64,000 bases of DNA from contig OX422197.1 of assembly GCA_949130485.1 (NCBI GenBank), positions 2,209,603-2,273,602 of the forward strand, read 5' to 3'. Within the stretch, counting starts at the first letter, position 1, and each line of letters begins with the position of its first letter. The DNA comes from Agelas oroides. Taxonomy: Eukaryota > Porifera > Demospongiae > Agelasida > Agelasidae. Shown here piece after piece: positions 22,355 through 34,737 of this stretch. Below the pieces are notes generated by a model. The model worked only from the letters and a program-made list of their open reading frames with translations, was not told the origin of the DNA and made no database searches. The position numbers were made by a program, and so were the translations under genes.

Positions 22355-25300
22355 CTAAGGGAATGAGGAGGCCAAAAACGCAAACCCTCCGTTTGTGCAA
22401 TCAACGCACAAAGCGGTGCGAGCTTGCAAATTGGTCCGCCCCCACCATCGCCGTATGATCCCTGCAATGGGAATTCGCGCAAATTTCCGGCAATCTCTAC
22501 CCCGGAACAATAGTTGCACTAATGCAAACTTCATATGAGCAGGAAGCTGCGGGAATGAGGAGGCCAAAAACGCAAACCCTCCGTTTGTACAATCAACGCA
22601 CAAAGCGGTGCGAGCTTGCAAATTGGTCCGCAACCACCATCGCCTTATAAAGCCTGCAATGGAAATTCGCACAAATTCCTGGCAATCTCTACCCCGGAAC
22701 AATAGTTGCACTAATGCAAACTTCATATGAGCAGGAAGCTGCGGGAATGAGGAGGCCAAAAACGCAAACCCTCCGTTTGTACAATCAACGCACAAAGCGG
22801 TGCGAGCTTGCAAATTGGTCCGCCACCACCATCGCCGTATGATCCCTGCAATGGAAATTCGCGCAATTTCCCGGCAATCTCTACCCCGGAACAATAGTTG
22901 CACTAATGCGAACTACATATGAGCAGGAAGCTGAGGGAATGAGGAGGCCAAAAACGCAAACCCTCCGTTTGTGCAATCAACGCACAAAGCGGTGCGAGCT
23001 TGCAAATTGGTCCGACATCACCATCGCCTTATAAAGATGGCAATGGAAATTCGCGCAAATTCCCGGCAATCTCTACCCCGCAACAATAGTTGCACTAATG
23101 CAAACTACATATGAGTAGGAAGTTGAGGGAATGAGGAGGCCAAAAACGCAAACCCTCTGTTTGTGCAATCAACGCACAAAGCGATGCCAGCTTGCAAATT
23201 TGTCCGCCACCACCATCGCCGTACATTGCCGGCAGTGGAAAATCGCGCAAATTCCCGGCAATCTCTACCCCGGAACAATAGTTGCACTAATGTAAGCTAC
23301 ATATGAGCAGGAAGTTACGGGAATGAGGAGGCCAAGAACGCAAACCCTCCGTTTGTGCAATCAACGCACAAAGCGGTGCGAGCTTGCAAAATGGTCCGCC
23401 ATCACCATCGCCCTATAATGCCGGCAATGGAAATTCGCGAAAATTCCAGGAAATCTCTACCCCGGAACAATAGCTGCACTAATGCAAACTTCATATGAGC
23501 AGGAAGCTGCGGGAATGAGGAGGCCAAAAACGCAAACCCTCCGTTTGTACAATAAACGCACAAAGCGGTGCGAGCTAGCAAATTGGTCCGCAACCACCAT
23601 CGCCTTATAAAGCCTGCAATGGAAATTCGCGCAAATTCACGGCAATCTCTACCCAGGAACAATAGTTGCACTAATGCAAACTTCATATGAGCAGGAAGCT
23701 GCGGGAATGAGGAGGCCAAATACGCAAACCCTCCGTTTGTACAATCAACGCACAAAGCGGTGCGAGCTTGCAAATTGGTCCGCCACCACCATCGCCGTAT
23801 GATCCCTGCAATGGAAATTCGCGCAATTTCCCGGCAATCTCTACCCCGGAACAATAGTTGCACTAATGCGAACTACATATGAGCAGGAAGCTGAGGGAAT
23901 GAGGAGGCCAAAAACGCAAACCCTCCGTTTCTACAATCAACGCACAAAGCGGTGCGAGCTTGCAAATTGGTCCGCCATCACCATCGCCTTATAAAGCTGG
24001 CAATGGAAATTCGCGCAAATTCCCGGCACTCTCTACCCCGTAACAATAGTTGCACTAATGCAAACTACATATGAGTAGGAAGTTGAGGGAATGAGGATGC
24101 CAAAAACGCAAACCCCCTGTTTGTGCAATCAACGCACAAAGCGATGCGAGCTTGCAAATTTGTCCGCCACCACCATCGCCGTACATTGCAGGCAATGGAA
24201 ATTCGCGCAAATTCTCGGCAATCTCTACCCCGGAACAATAGTTGCACTAATGCAAACTTCATATGAGCAGGAAGCTGCGGGAATGAGGAGGCCAAAAACG
24301 CAAACCCTCCGTTTGTACAATCAACGCACAAAGCGGTGCGAGCTTGCAAATTGGTCCGCAACCACCATCGCCATATAAAGCCGGCAATGGAAATTCGCGC
24401 AAATTCCCGGCAATCTCTACCCCGGAACAATAGTTGCACTAATGCAAACTTCATATGAGCAGGAAGCTGCGGGAATGAGGAGGCCAAAAACGCAAGCTCT
24501 CCGTTTGTACAATCAACGCACAAAGCGGTTCGAGCTTGCAAATTGGTCCGCAACCGCCATCGCATTATAAAGCCGGCAATGGAAATTCGCGCAAATTCCC
24601 GACAATCTCTACCCCGGAACAATAGTTGCACTAATGCAAACTACATATGAGCAATAAGCTGAGGGAATGAGAAGGACAAAAACGCAAACCCTCCGTTTGT
24701 GCAATCAACGCACAAAGCGGTGCGAGCTTGCAAATTGGTCCGCAACCACCATCGACTTATAAAGCCGGCAGTGGCAAATCGCGCAAATTGCCGGCAATCT
24801 CTACCCCAGAACAATAGTTGCACTAATGCAAACTACATATGAGCAGGAAGCTACGGGAATGAGGAGACCAACAACGAAAACACTCCGTTTGTGCAATCAA
24901 CGCACAAAGCGGTGAGAGCATGCAAATTGGTCCGTAACCACCATCGCCTTATAAAGCCGGCAATGGAAATTCGCGCAAATACCCGGCAATCTCTACCCCG
25001 GAACAATAGTTGCACTAATGCAAACTTCATATGAGCAGGAAGCTGCGGGAATGAGGAGGCCAAAAACGCAAACCCTCCGTTTGTACAATCAACGCACAAA
25101 GCGGTGCGAGCTTTCAAATTGGTCCGCAACCACCATCGCCTTATAAAGCCTGTAATTGAAATTCGCAAAAATTCCTGGCAATCTCTACCCCGGAACAATA
25201 GTTGCACTAATGCAAACTTCATATGAGCAGGAAGCTGCGGGAATGAGGAGGCCAAAAACGCAAACACTCCGTTTGTACAATCAACGCACAAAGCGGTGCG

Positions 25301-27511
25301 AGCTTGCAAATTGGTCCGCCACCACCATCGCCGTATGATCCCTGCAATGGAAATTCGCGCAATTTCCCGGCAATCTCTACCCCTGAACAATAGTTGCACT
25401 AATGCGAACTACATATGAGCAGGAAGCTGAGGGAATGAGGAGGCCAAAAACGCAAACCCTCCGTTTGTGCAATCAACGCACAAAGCGATGCGAGCTTGCA
25501 AATTGGTCCGCCATCACCATCGCCTTATAAAGCTGGAAATGGAAATTCGCGCAAATTCCCGGCAATCTCTACCCCGGAACAATAGTTGCACTAATGCAAA
25601 CTACATATGAGTAGGAAGTTGAGGGAATGAGGAGGCCAAAAACGCAAACCCTCTGTTTGTGCAATCAACGCACAAAGCGATGCGAGCTTGCAAATTTGTC
25701 CGCCACCACCATCGCCGTACAATGCCGGTAATGGAAATTCGCGCAAATTCAAGGCAATCTCTACCCCGGAACAATAGTTGCACTAATGCAAACTTCATAT
25801 GAGCAGGAAGCTGCGGGAATGAGGAGGCCAAAAACGCAAACCCTCCGTTTGTACAATCAACGCACAAAGCGGTGAGAGCTTACAAATTGGTCCGCAACCA
25901 CCATCGCCTTATAAAGCCGGCAATGGAAATTCGCGCAAATTCCCGGCAATCTCTACCCCGGAACAATAGTTGCACTAATGCAAACTTCATATGAGCAGGA
26001 AGCTGCGGGAATGAGGAGGCCAAGAACGCAAACCCTCCGTTTGTACAATCAACGCACAAAGCGGTGCGAGCTTGCAAATTGGTCCGCAACCGCCATCGCA
26101 TTATAAAGCCGGCAAAGGAAATTCGCGCAAATTCCCGACAATCTCTACCCCGGAACAATAGTTGCACTAATGCAAACTACATATGAGCAATAAGCTGAGG
26201 GAATGAGAAGGACAAAAACGCAAACCATCCGTTTGTGCAATCAACGCACAAAGCGGTGCGAGCTTGCAAATTGGTCCGCAACCACCATCGCCTTATAAAG
26301 CCGGCAGTGGAAAATCGCGCAAATTCCCGGCAATCTCTACCCCGGAACAATAGTTGCACTAATGCAAACTACATATGAGCAGGAAGCTACGGGAATGAGG
26401 AGGCCAAGAACGCAAACCCTCCGTTTGTGCAATCAACGCACAAAGCGGTGCGACCTTGCAAATTGGTCCGTAACCACCATCGCCTTATAAAGCCGGCAAT
26501 GGAAATTCGCGCAAATTCCCTGCAATCTCTACCCCGGAACAATAGTTGCACTAATGCAAACTACATATGAGCAATAAGCTGAAGGAATGAGAAGGACAAA
26601 AACGCAAACCCTCCGTTTGTGCAATCAACGCACAAAGCGGTGTGAGCTTGCAAATTGGTCCGCCATCACCATCGCCGTATAATACCGGCAATGGCAATTC
26701 GCGCAAATTCCCGGCAATCTCTACCCTCGAACAATTGTTGAACTAATGCAACCTACGTATTAGCAGGAAGCTGAGGGAATGAGGAGGCCAAAAACGCAAA
26801 CCCTTCGTTTGTGCAATCAACGCACAAAGCGGTGCGAGCTTGCAAAATGGTCCGCCATCACCATCGCCCAATAATGCCGGCAATGGAAATCCGCGAAAAT
26901 TCACGGAAATCTCTACCCCGGATCAATAGCTGCACTAATGCAAACTACATATGAGCAGGAAGCTGTGTGAATGAGGAGGCGAAAAACGCAAACCCTCCGT
27001 TTGTGCAATCAACGCACAAAGCGGTACGAGCTTGCAAATTGGTCCGCCACCACCATCGCCGTATGATCCCTGCAATGGAAATTCGCGCAATTTCCCGGCA
27101 ATCTCTACCCCGGAACAATAGTTGCACTAATGCAAACTACATATGAGCAGGAAGCTGAGGGAATGAGGAGGCCAAAAACGGAAACCCTCCGTTTGTGCAA
27201 TCAACGCACAAAGCGGTGCGAGCTTGCAAATTGGTCCGCCATCACCATCGCCTTACAAAGCTGGCAATAGGAATTCGTGCAAATTCCGGGCAATCTCTAC
27301 CCCGGAACAATAGTTGCACTAATGCAAACTTAATATGAGCAGGAAGCTGCGGGAATGAGGAGGCCAAAAACGCAAACCCTCCGTTTGTACAATCAACGCA
27401 CAAAGCGGTTCGAGCTTGCAAATTGGTCCGCACCCGCCATCGCATTATAAAGCCGGCAATGGAAATTCGCGCAAATTCCCGACAATCTCTACCCCAGAAT
27501 AATAGTTGCAC
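22355..27511 (-). repeat. Satellite-1 block whose conserved TAG is mutated, joining monomer frames
   Basis: On the minus strand each monomer is a 64-codon period. In most copies CAT ATG TAG closes the frame once per monomer. In this block many monomers read CAT ATG AAG because + strand ACTACATATG became ACTTCATATG, so frames run through two to three monomers: 182 codons at 22355-22903, 153 at 23402-23863, 188 at 24065-24631, 182 at 24851-25399. The repeating protein would contain QLLFRGRDCREFARISIAG and CVDCTNGGFAFLASSFPQL. No start context, splice signal or homology supports expression, so this is listed as a repeat variant, not a gene. Confidence 0.6.
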
Positions 27512-30014
27512 TAATGCAAACTACATATGAGCAATAAGCTGAGGGAATGAGGAGGCCAAAAACGAAAACCCTCCGTTTGTGCAATCAACACACAAAGAGG
27601 TGCGAGTTTGCAAATTGGTCCGTAACCACCATCGCCTTATAAAGCCGGCAATGGAAATTCGCGCAAATACCCGGCAATCTCTTCCCCGGAACAATAGTTG
27701 CACTAATGCAAACTACATATTAGCAATAAGCTGAGGGAATGAGGAGGCCAAAAACGCAAACCCTCCGTTTGTACAATCAACACACAAAGAGGTGCGATCT
27801 TGCAAATTGGTCCGCCACAACAATCGCCAGACAATGCCGGCAACGGAAATTCGCGCAATTTCCCGACAATCTCTACCCCGGAACAATAGTTGCACTAATG
27901 AAAACTACATATGATTAGGAAGCTGAGGGAATGAGGAGGACAAAAACGCAAACCTTCAGCTTGTGCAATCAACGCACAAAGCGGTGAGAGCTCGCAAATT
28001 GGTCCACCACCACCATCGCCGTATAATGCCGGCAACTGAAATTCGCGCAATTTCCCGGCAATCTCTACCCCGGAACAATAGTTGCACTAATGAAAACTAC
28101 ATATGAGCAGGAAGCTGAGGGAATGAGGAGGCCAAAAACGCAAACCCTCCGTTTGTGCAATCAACGCACAAAGCGGTGCGAGCTTGCAAATTAGTCCACC
28201 ACCACCATCGCCGTATAATGCCGGAAAAGGAAATTCGCGCATTTTTGCGGCAATCTCTACCCCGGAACAATAGTTGCACTAATGCAAACTACATATGAGC
28301 AGGAAGCTGCGGGAATGAGGAGGCCTAAAACGCAAACCCTCCGTTTGTGCAATCAACGCACAAAGCGATGCGAGCTTGCAAATTGGACCGCCACCACAAT
28401 CGCCGTACAATGCCGGCAATGAAAATTCGCGCAATTTTCCGGCAATCTCTACCCCGGAAAAATAGTTGCACTAATGCAAACTACATATGAGCAGGAAGCT
28501 GCGGGAATGAGGAGGCCAAAAACGCAAACCCTCCGTTTGTGTAATCAACGCACAAAGCGGTACGATCTTCCAAATTGGTCCGCCACCACAATCGCCGTAC
28601 AATGCCGGCAATGGAAATTCGCGCAATTTCCCGGCAATCTCTACCACGGAACAATAGTTGCACTAACGAAAACTACATATTAGTAGGAAGCTGAGGGAAT
28701 GAGGAGGACAAAAACGCAAACCCTCCGTTTGTGCAATCAACGCACAAAGCGATGCGAGCTTGCAAATTGGTCCGCCACAACCATCGCCTTATAATGCCGG
28801 CAATGGAAATTCGTGCAAATTCCCGGCAATCTCTCCCCGGGAACAATAGTTGCACTACTGCAAACTATATATGAGCAGGAAGCTGAGGGAATGTGGAGGC
28901 CAAAAACGCAAACCCTCCGTTTGTGTAATCAACGCACATAGCGGTGTGAGCTTGTAAATTTGTCCGCCACCACCATCGCAGTACAATGCCGGCAATGGAA
29001 ATTCGCGCAAATTCCCGGCAATCTCCACCCCGGAACAATAGTTGCACTAATGCAAACTACATATGAGCAGGAAGCTGAGGGAATGTGGAGGCCAAAAACG
29101 CAAACCCTCCGTTTGTGCAATCAACGCACAAAGCGGTGTGAGCTTGTAAATTGGTCCGCCACCACCATCGCCGTACAATTCCGGCAATGGAAATTGCCGC
29201 AATTTCCCGGCAATCTCTACCCCGGAACAATAGTTGCACTAATGCAAACTACATATGAGCAGGAAGCTGCGGGAATGAGGAGGCCAAAAGCGCAAACCCT
29301 CCGTTTGTGCAATCAACGCACAAAGCGGTGCGAGCTTGCAAATTGGACCGCCACCACCATCGCCGTACAATGCCGGCAATGGGAATTCGCACAATTTGCC
29401 GGCAATCTCTACCCCGGAACAATAGTTGCACTAATGCAAACTACATATGAGCAGGAAGCTGAGGGAATGAAGAGGCCATAAACGAAAACCCTCAGTTTGT
29501 GCAATCAACGCACAAAGCGGTGCGAGCTTGCAAATTGGTCCGCAACCACCATCGCCTTATAATTCCGGCAATGGAAATTCGTGCAAATTCCCGGCAATCT
29601 CTCCCCCGGAACAATAGTTGCACTACTGCAAACTATATATGAGCAGGAAGCTGCGGGAATGAGGAGGCCAAAAACGCAAACCCTCCGTTTGTGCAATCAA
29701 CGCACAAAGCGGTGTGAGCTTGTAAATTGGTCCGCCACCACAATCGACGTACAATGGCGGCAATGGAAATTCGCGCAATTTCCCGGCAATCTCTACCCCG
29801 GAACAATAGTTGCACTAATGCAAACTACATATGAGCAGGAAGCTGCGGAATGAGGAGGCCAAAGGCGCAAACCCTTCGTTTGTGCAATCAACGCACAAAG
29901 CGGTGCGAGCTTGCAAATTGGTCCGCCACCACCATCGCCGTACAATGCCGGCAATGGAAATTCGCCAATTTGCCGGCAATCTCCACCCCGGAACAATAGT
30001 TGCACTAATGCAAA

Positions 30015-32116
30015 CTACATATGAGTAGGAAGCTGAGGGAATGCGGAGGCCATAAACGCAAACCATCCGTTGGTGCAATCAACGCACAAAGCGGTGCGAG
30101 CTTGCAAATTTACCTGCCACCGCCATCGCCGTATAATGCCGGCAATGGAAATTCGCGCAAATTCCCGGCAATCTCCACCCCGGAACAATAGTTGCACTAA
30201 TGCAAACTACATATGAGCAGGAAGCTGAGGGAATGAGGAGGCCAAAAACGCAAACCCTCCGTTTGTGCAATCAACGCACAAAGCGGTGCGAGCTTGCAAA
30301 TTGGTCCGCCACCACCATCGCCGTATAATGCCGGCAATGGAAATTCGCGCAAATTCCTGGCAATCTCCACCCCGGAACAATAGTTGCACTACTGCAAACT
30401 ACATATGAGCAGGAAGCTGAGCGAATGAGGAGGCCAAAAACGCAAACCCTCCGTTTGTGCAATCAACGCACAAAGCGGTGCGAGCTTGCAAATTGGTCCG
30501 CCACCACCATCGCCGTACAATGCCGGCAATGGAAATTCGCGCAAATTCCCGGCAATCTCTCCCCCGGAACAATAGTTGCACTAATGCAAACTACATATGA
30601 GTAGGAAGCTGAGGGAATGCGGAGGCCAAAAACGCAAACCATCCGTTGGTGCAATCAACGCACAAAGCGGTGCGAGCTTGCAAATTTACCTGCCACCGCC
30701 ATCGCCGTATAATGCCGGCAATGGAAATTCGCGCAAATTCCCGGCAATCTCCACCCCGGAACAATAGTTGCACTAATGCAAACTACATATGAGCAGGAAG
30801 CTGAGGGAATGAGGAGGCCAAAAACGCAAACCCTCCGTTTGTGCAATCAACGCACAAAGCGGTGCGAGCTTGCAAATTGGTCCGCCACCACCATCGCCGT
30901 ATAATGCCGGCAATGGAAATTCGCGCAAATTCCTGGCAATCTCTATCCCGGAACAATAGTTGCACTAATGCAAACTACATATGAGCAGGAAGCTGCGGGA
31001 ATGAGGAGGCCAAAAGCGCAAACCCTCCGTTTGTGCAATCAACGCACAAAGCGGTGCGAGCTTGCAAATTGGTCCGCCACCACCATCGCCGTACAATGCC
31101 GGCAATGGAAATTCGCACAATTTGCCGGCAATCTCTACCCCGGAACAATAGTTGCACTAATGCAAACTACATATGAGCAGGAAGCTGAGGGAATGAAGAG
31201 GCCATAAACGAAAACCCTCAGTTTGTGCAATCAACGCACAAAGCGGTGCGAGCTTGCAAATTGGTCCGCAACCACCATCGCCTTATAATGCCGGCAATGG
31301 AAATTCGCGCAAATTCCCGGCAATCTCTCCCCCGGAACAATAGTTGCACTACTGCAAACTACATATGAGCAGGAAGCTGAGGGAATACGGAGGCCAAAAA
31401 CGCAAACCCTCCGTTGGTGCAATCAACGCACAAAGCGGTGTGAGCTTGCAAATTTACCTGCCACCGCCATTGCCGTATAATGCCGGCAATGGAAATTCGC
31501 GCAAATTCCCGGCAATCTCCACCCCGGAACAATAGTTGCACTAATGCAAACTACATATGAGCGGAAGCTGAGGGAATGAGGAGGCCAAAAAAGCAAACCC
31601 TCCGTTTGTGCAATCAACGCACAAAGCTGTGCGAGCTTGCAAATTGGTCCGCAACCACCATCGCCTTATAATGTCGGCAATGGAAATTCGCGCAAATTCC
31701 CGGCAATCTCTCCCCCGGAACAATAGTTGCACTAATGCAAACTACATATGAGTAGGAAGCTGAGGGAATGCGGAGGCCAAAAACGCAAACCATCCGTTGG
31801 TGCAATCAACGCACAAAGCGGTGTGAGCTTGCAAATTTACCTGCCACCGCCATCGCCGTATAATGCCGGCAATGGAAATTCGCGCAAATTCCCGGCAATC
31901 TCCACCCCGGAACAATAGTTGCACTAATGCAAACTACATATGAGCAGGAAGCTGAGGGAATGAGGAGGCCAAAAACGCAAACCCTCCGTTTGTGCAATCA
32001 ACGCACAAAGCGGTGCGAGCTTGCAAATTGGTCCGCCACCACCATCGCCGTACAATGCCGGCATTGGAGATTCGCGCAATTTCCCGGCAATCTCTACCCC
32101 GGAACAATAGTTGCAC
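30015..32116 (+). repeat. Trimeric higher-order repeat in satellite 1 (576 bp)
   Basis: The variant AAATTTACCTGCCACCGCC recurs near 30107, 30683, 31452 and 31833, in step with GTTGGTGCAATCAAC and ATCTCCACCCCGG variants. The spacing is 576 bp or close to a multiple of 192. Confidence 0.55.
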
Positions 32117-32147
32117 TAATGCAAACTACATATGAGCAGGGAGCTGA

Positions 32148-32177
32148 GGGAATGAGGAGGCCAAAAACCTCATTCCC
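32148..32177. repeat. Inverted repeat at the right edge of satellite 1
   Basis: GGGAATGAGG (32148-32157, part of the last monomer) is followed after 10 bases by its exact complement CCTCATTCCC (32168-32177), exactly where satellite homology stops. The reverse copy does not continue further, so this is a short fold-back only. Confidence 0.55.
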
Positions 32178-32670
32178 CACGCAAGTGGGCTAATACAGTG
32201 ATAATTGTGTGGATTGAGAATGTAAAATAGAACCAAGTAAGCAGTTTAAGTGGTCAATATAAGAGATATACATTTCAAGAATAGTTTGAGTCAGCCCACC
32301 TTGAAGTTCTGAAGGATACACATTCTTGTATTTCTGCTCGTTTGTCACATTCACTAATAGTACATAGACATAAACAGACATCAAAATTGGAGACATACCC
32401 TTTTTCTTAGGCTCTCCCTGTGTCCCATGAACAGACATACACATAATACATTGATTAGTTGTTTAGTGTTTGACTACTAGTGGACCGCCCTGGCCATTAG
32501 GAAAATTCAAACATTGCTCAATTGCAACCATGATACAGTGTACAGATTTCAACCAAATTGGACCTTTTGATCCATAGTTAGATTGCAGTGCAAGCTATCT
32601 AGCTCAAAAATGCACACAGCTCTGCACTGGGATTAGATTTGTATCAAACAAGACAGCTACAGATGTAAAA
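32178..32670. other. Single-copy spacer between satellite 1 and the CR1-like element
   Basis: No gene is recognised. An 84-codon minus-strand frame (32190-32444), including a KNVYPSELQGGLTQTILEM stretch preceded by a possible acceptor, is the best coding candidate but has no recognised family. Confidence 0.35.
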
Positions 32671-33544
32671 GCGTTGAACCAATGTGGTGAAACCTTTGAT
32701 GGGATAGTAGCACTGGGCACAAAGATTGACGTACTGAGAGTAATGGCATCTCTAAGTGCAGACCAGGAGCTTTCTAAGTTATGTGAAGAGAATGAGTCGT
32801 ATAGTATAAGAGAGTCCATCAAATGATCAGCAAGTGCAGGTAGGTTGGCTTTACGATAATTTAGAGCATTCAGAGAGTAAGACCCTGTACCAACAGACCT
32901 TGTACTGTTTGTATTGGAATGTGAGAGTATGTCAGCAGTAACCAAAAAGTGATCTGAATTTAGCGTAGAATCTGTACCTACTACGATGTTACTAATTCTA
33001 TGAGGAGCATTTGTAAGTATAAGGTCAAGTATATTGCCTGCTTGATGAGTTGGAGTATTGACAAGTTGCAGATAATTGAGATGATGTAGTGTATTGCAGA
33101 GATTGCGAGAGAAAGGTGACCCTGCGCATAGGGTTAACCAGTTAATGTCAGGGGTATTGAAATCCCCAAGTATGATTGTGCTGACATCATCTTGTATGTT
33201 GGAAATAGCATGTAAAGTTTCTTGTTGATATTCACTAGTACAGTTCGGGGGAATGTAAAGACATATGAGCAGTAGTTTCGGTCGAATATTCAGATGCACT
33301 GAGATCAAAGTTGAGATGGGATTGAGTTATGAATAGCAACTAGGACACCGCCTCCTCAATTCACTCTGTCTTTGCGATATATTGTATAAGATGTCGGCAG
33401 AATTTCGTTATTGAATACCGTGTTGTTTAGCCATGTTTCGGTTACACAGATTATGTCAAAATTCTTAGTATATACTACAGATTGAAATTGATTGCTCATT
33501 AAACTACGCGCGTTCCATAAGAGTAATGATTTGCGATTGCATAG
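32671..33544 (-). pseudogene. CR1-like ORF2, N-terminal endonuclease part, broken
   Basis: Begins in the same frame as ORF1 right after its TGA, with NRKSLLLWNARSL and FDIICVTETWL (catalytic N and E of the endonuclease). A TGA at 33356-33358 sits just before GGGVLVAIHNS, and a second stop and frame change at 33305-33307 precede the longer open stretch 32604-33308. That stretch carries LGDFNTPDINW and SDHFLVTADIL, the remaining endonuclease motifs. Homology stops after SPHWFN at about 32672, where the element was cut in the inversion. This copy cannot make an intact protein; it belongs with the RT half at 34738-36558. Confidence 0.8.
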
Positions 33545-34669
33545 TCATTGACTGGGTTCATTAGTGCTGGGGGATGATTGTAAGGATGGGTCATCGGTGC
33601 CAGCTGTCATAGTATCGTCAGACAATGACAAGGAATGCATTATGGGTCTTAATTCAGCTGTGTTAGGAGGGGGTGGCTCCACAGTGTCTGCCCTGGACAA
33701 TGTAGTGGTAGCAGCAGGTAGTTGATCGTGGTTGCTAGGGGAGACGATGGGACTGAAATTGAAATTAGCTGTGTTGCTGGACGTGAAGGTAGAATCAACT
33801 ACCTTGCCATGTAGTTTTTTATTGACATATATATTTGAATCACGGATTCTTATTTGGGTACGGGAGATACCGGATTGTATCAAGTTCCATCTCTCTTTCA
33901 GCAAAATAGACTCAATTTTTCGTTGTTCCTTGGACATGATGGGTTTAACAGAGTATGGCCTTTTCAGACTTCCCCTTTTTGCTAGAACACTAGAGACGTT
34001 GGACATTCTGACAAAGTGCACAAGAATTGGTCTGGGTTTGGTGTTATTACGTTTAGGGTCAAACTTTCCAAGACGGTAGCATTCTTTGATGGAATGGGCT
34101 TGGATGGTATCGTCGAGGGTAGAAAACACAAACACCACGCTAGTTATATCAGATTCTAAGCGGGTCGATCGAGGGGAGCCTGGGGGACACTCATTCACTC
34201 CGTACAGGACAATGCTAAATTTATTGTCAGAAACATACCTTGGTTGGGGTTGTGTTCTGGGAGTAGTAGTAAGTTGGGGTGGCTTCTTTCCTCCTCCTGA
34301 TATTGCTTTGGCATAACTAAGTGGCGCGCCTTCTGTAGTTTTGTCTTCTGCTCGTCCTTCTGGTGTTCTTGCTTGTAGGGCGGCTTTCATACTGGCTAAC
34401 TCTGATTTGAGATTCTCGACGTCCGACTGTAACTGTACAACCATAGCTTTGTACGCTCTCAGCATACAGTACTGGCATGTAAAGGGTTCTGCGTCCGTGG
34501 TGAGTTTGGCATAGTGCTTGCAGGTAACTCCAGCACAATAACGGTGCACAGTGCTGTTACATCCTCCCTTGCAGACCAACACTTCATGTTGTTCCTCCAG
34601 CTGGTCACAGCACAGGTCACAAGCCTTCCGTTGGGCTTTAGAACCGGCTTTGGGCTTGAGCTTTGGCAT
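33545..34669 (-). CDS. CR1-like ORF1: PHD finger, coiled coil and RRM-like core
   Basis: 374 codons, uninterrupted. Residues 17-68 form a PHD-type C4HC3 zinc finger (C17, C20, C33, C37, H42, C45, C65, C68). Residues 72-100 look like a coiled coil (QLQSDVENLKSELASMKAAL). Residues about 150-290 match the RRM-like and C-terminal region of L1/CR1 ORF1 proteins (FSIVLYGVNE, CYRLGKFDPKRN, RPILVHF). The likely role is RNA binding and packaging of the element RNA, with the PHD finger possibly reading chromatin or recruiting partners. It ends at TGA 33545-33547; ORF2 continues in the same frame with no gap, and the stop context is CAA UGA CUA. Confidence 0.88.
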   Translation of the reverse strand: MPKLKPKAGSKAQRKACDLCCDQLEEQHEVLVCKGGCNSTVHRYCAGVTCKHYAKLTTDAEPFTCQYCMLRAYKAMVVQLQSDVENLKSELASMKAALQARTPEGRAEDKTTEGAPLSYAKAISGGGKKPPQLTTTPRTQPQPRYVSDNKFSIVLYGVNECPPGSPRSTRLESDITSVVFVFSTLDDTIQAHSIKECYRLGKFDPKRNNTKPRPILVHFVRMSNVSSVLAKRGSLKRPYSVKPIMSKEQRKIESILLKERWNLIQSGISRTQIRIRDSNIYVNKKLHGKVVDSTFTSSNTANFNFSPIVSPSNHDQLPAATTTLSRADTVEPPPPNTAELRPIMHSLSLSDDTMTAGTDDPSLQSSPSTNEPSQ

Positions 34670-34737
34670 GAGTAGTCTACTAAACTCGAGATGACAGTAG
34701 GCAGAGCCAGCGCAGTACGTTTCAAGGTCACCAGTTC

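Larger units (their letters stand above)
19499..32168 (+). repeat. Satellite 1, right array, 192-bp monomers
   Basis: About 66 further monomers in the same orientation and with the same landmarks as the left array. Variants cluster locally: 193-bp monomers with GGCAAATGG at 20.3-21.4 kb, monomers with ACTTCATATGAG at 22.3-27.4 kb, a CGCAATTTCCCGG class at 27.7-32.1 kb, and a TTTACCTGCCACCGCC class at 30-32 kb. The array ends within a monomer at CCAAAAAC (32161-32168). Confidence 0.97.

Noticed and set aside
3678-32116. Dozens of about 60-codon minus-strand frames in satellite 1
   Set aside because: They recur once per 192-bp monomer, stop at the same TAG, and have no homology, promoter or splice context. 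They reflect the repeat unit.
32190-32444. 84-codon minus-strand frame with a possible splice acceptor
   Set aside because: No family recognised, no partner exons found, and the candidate exon limits are weak.
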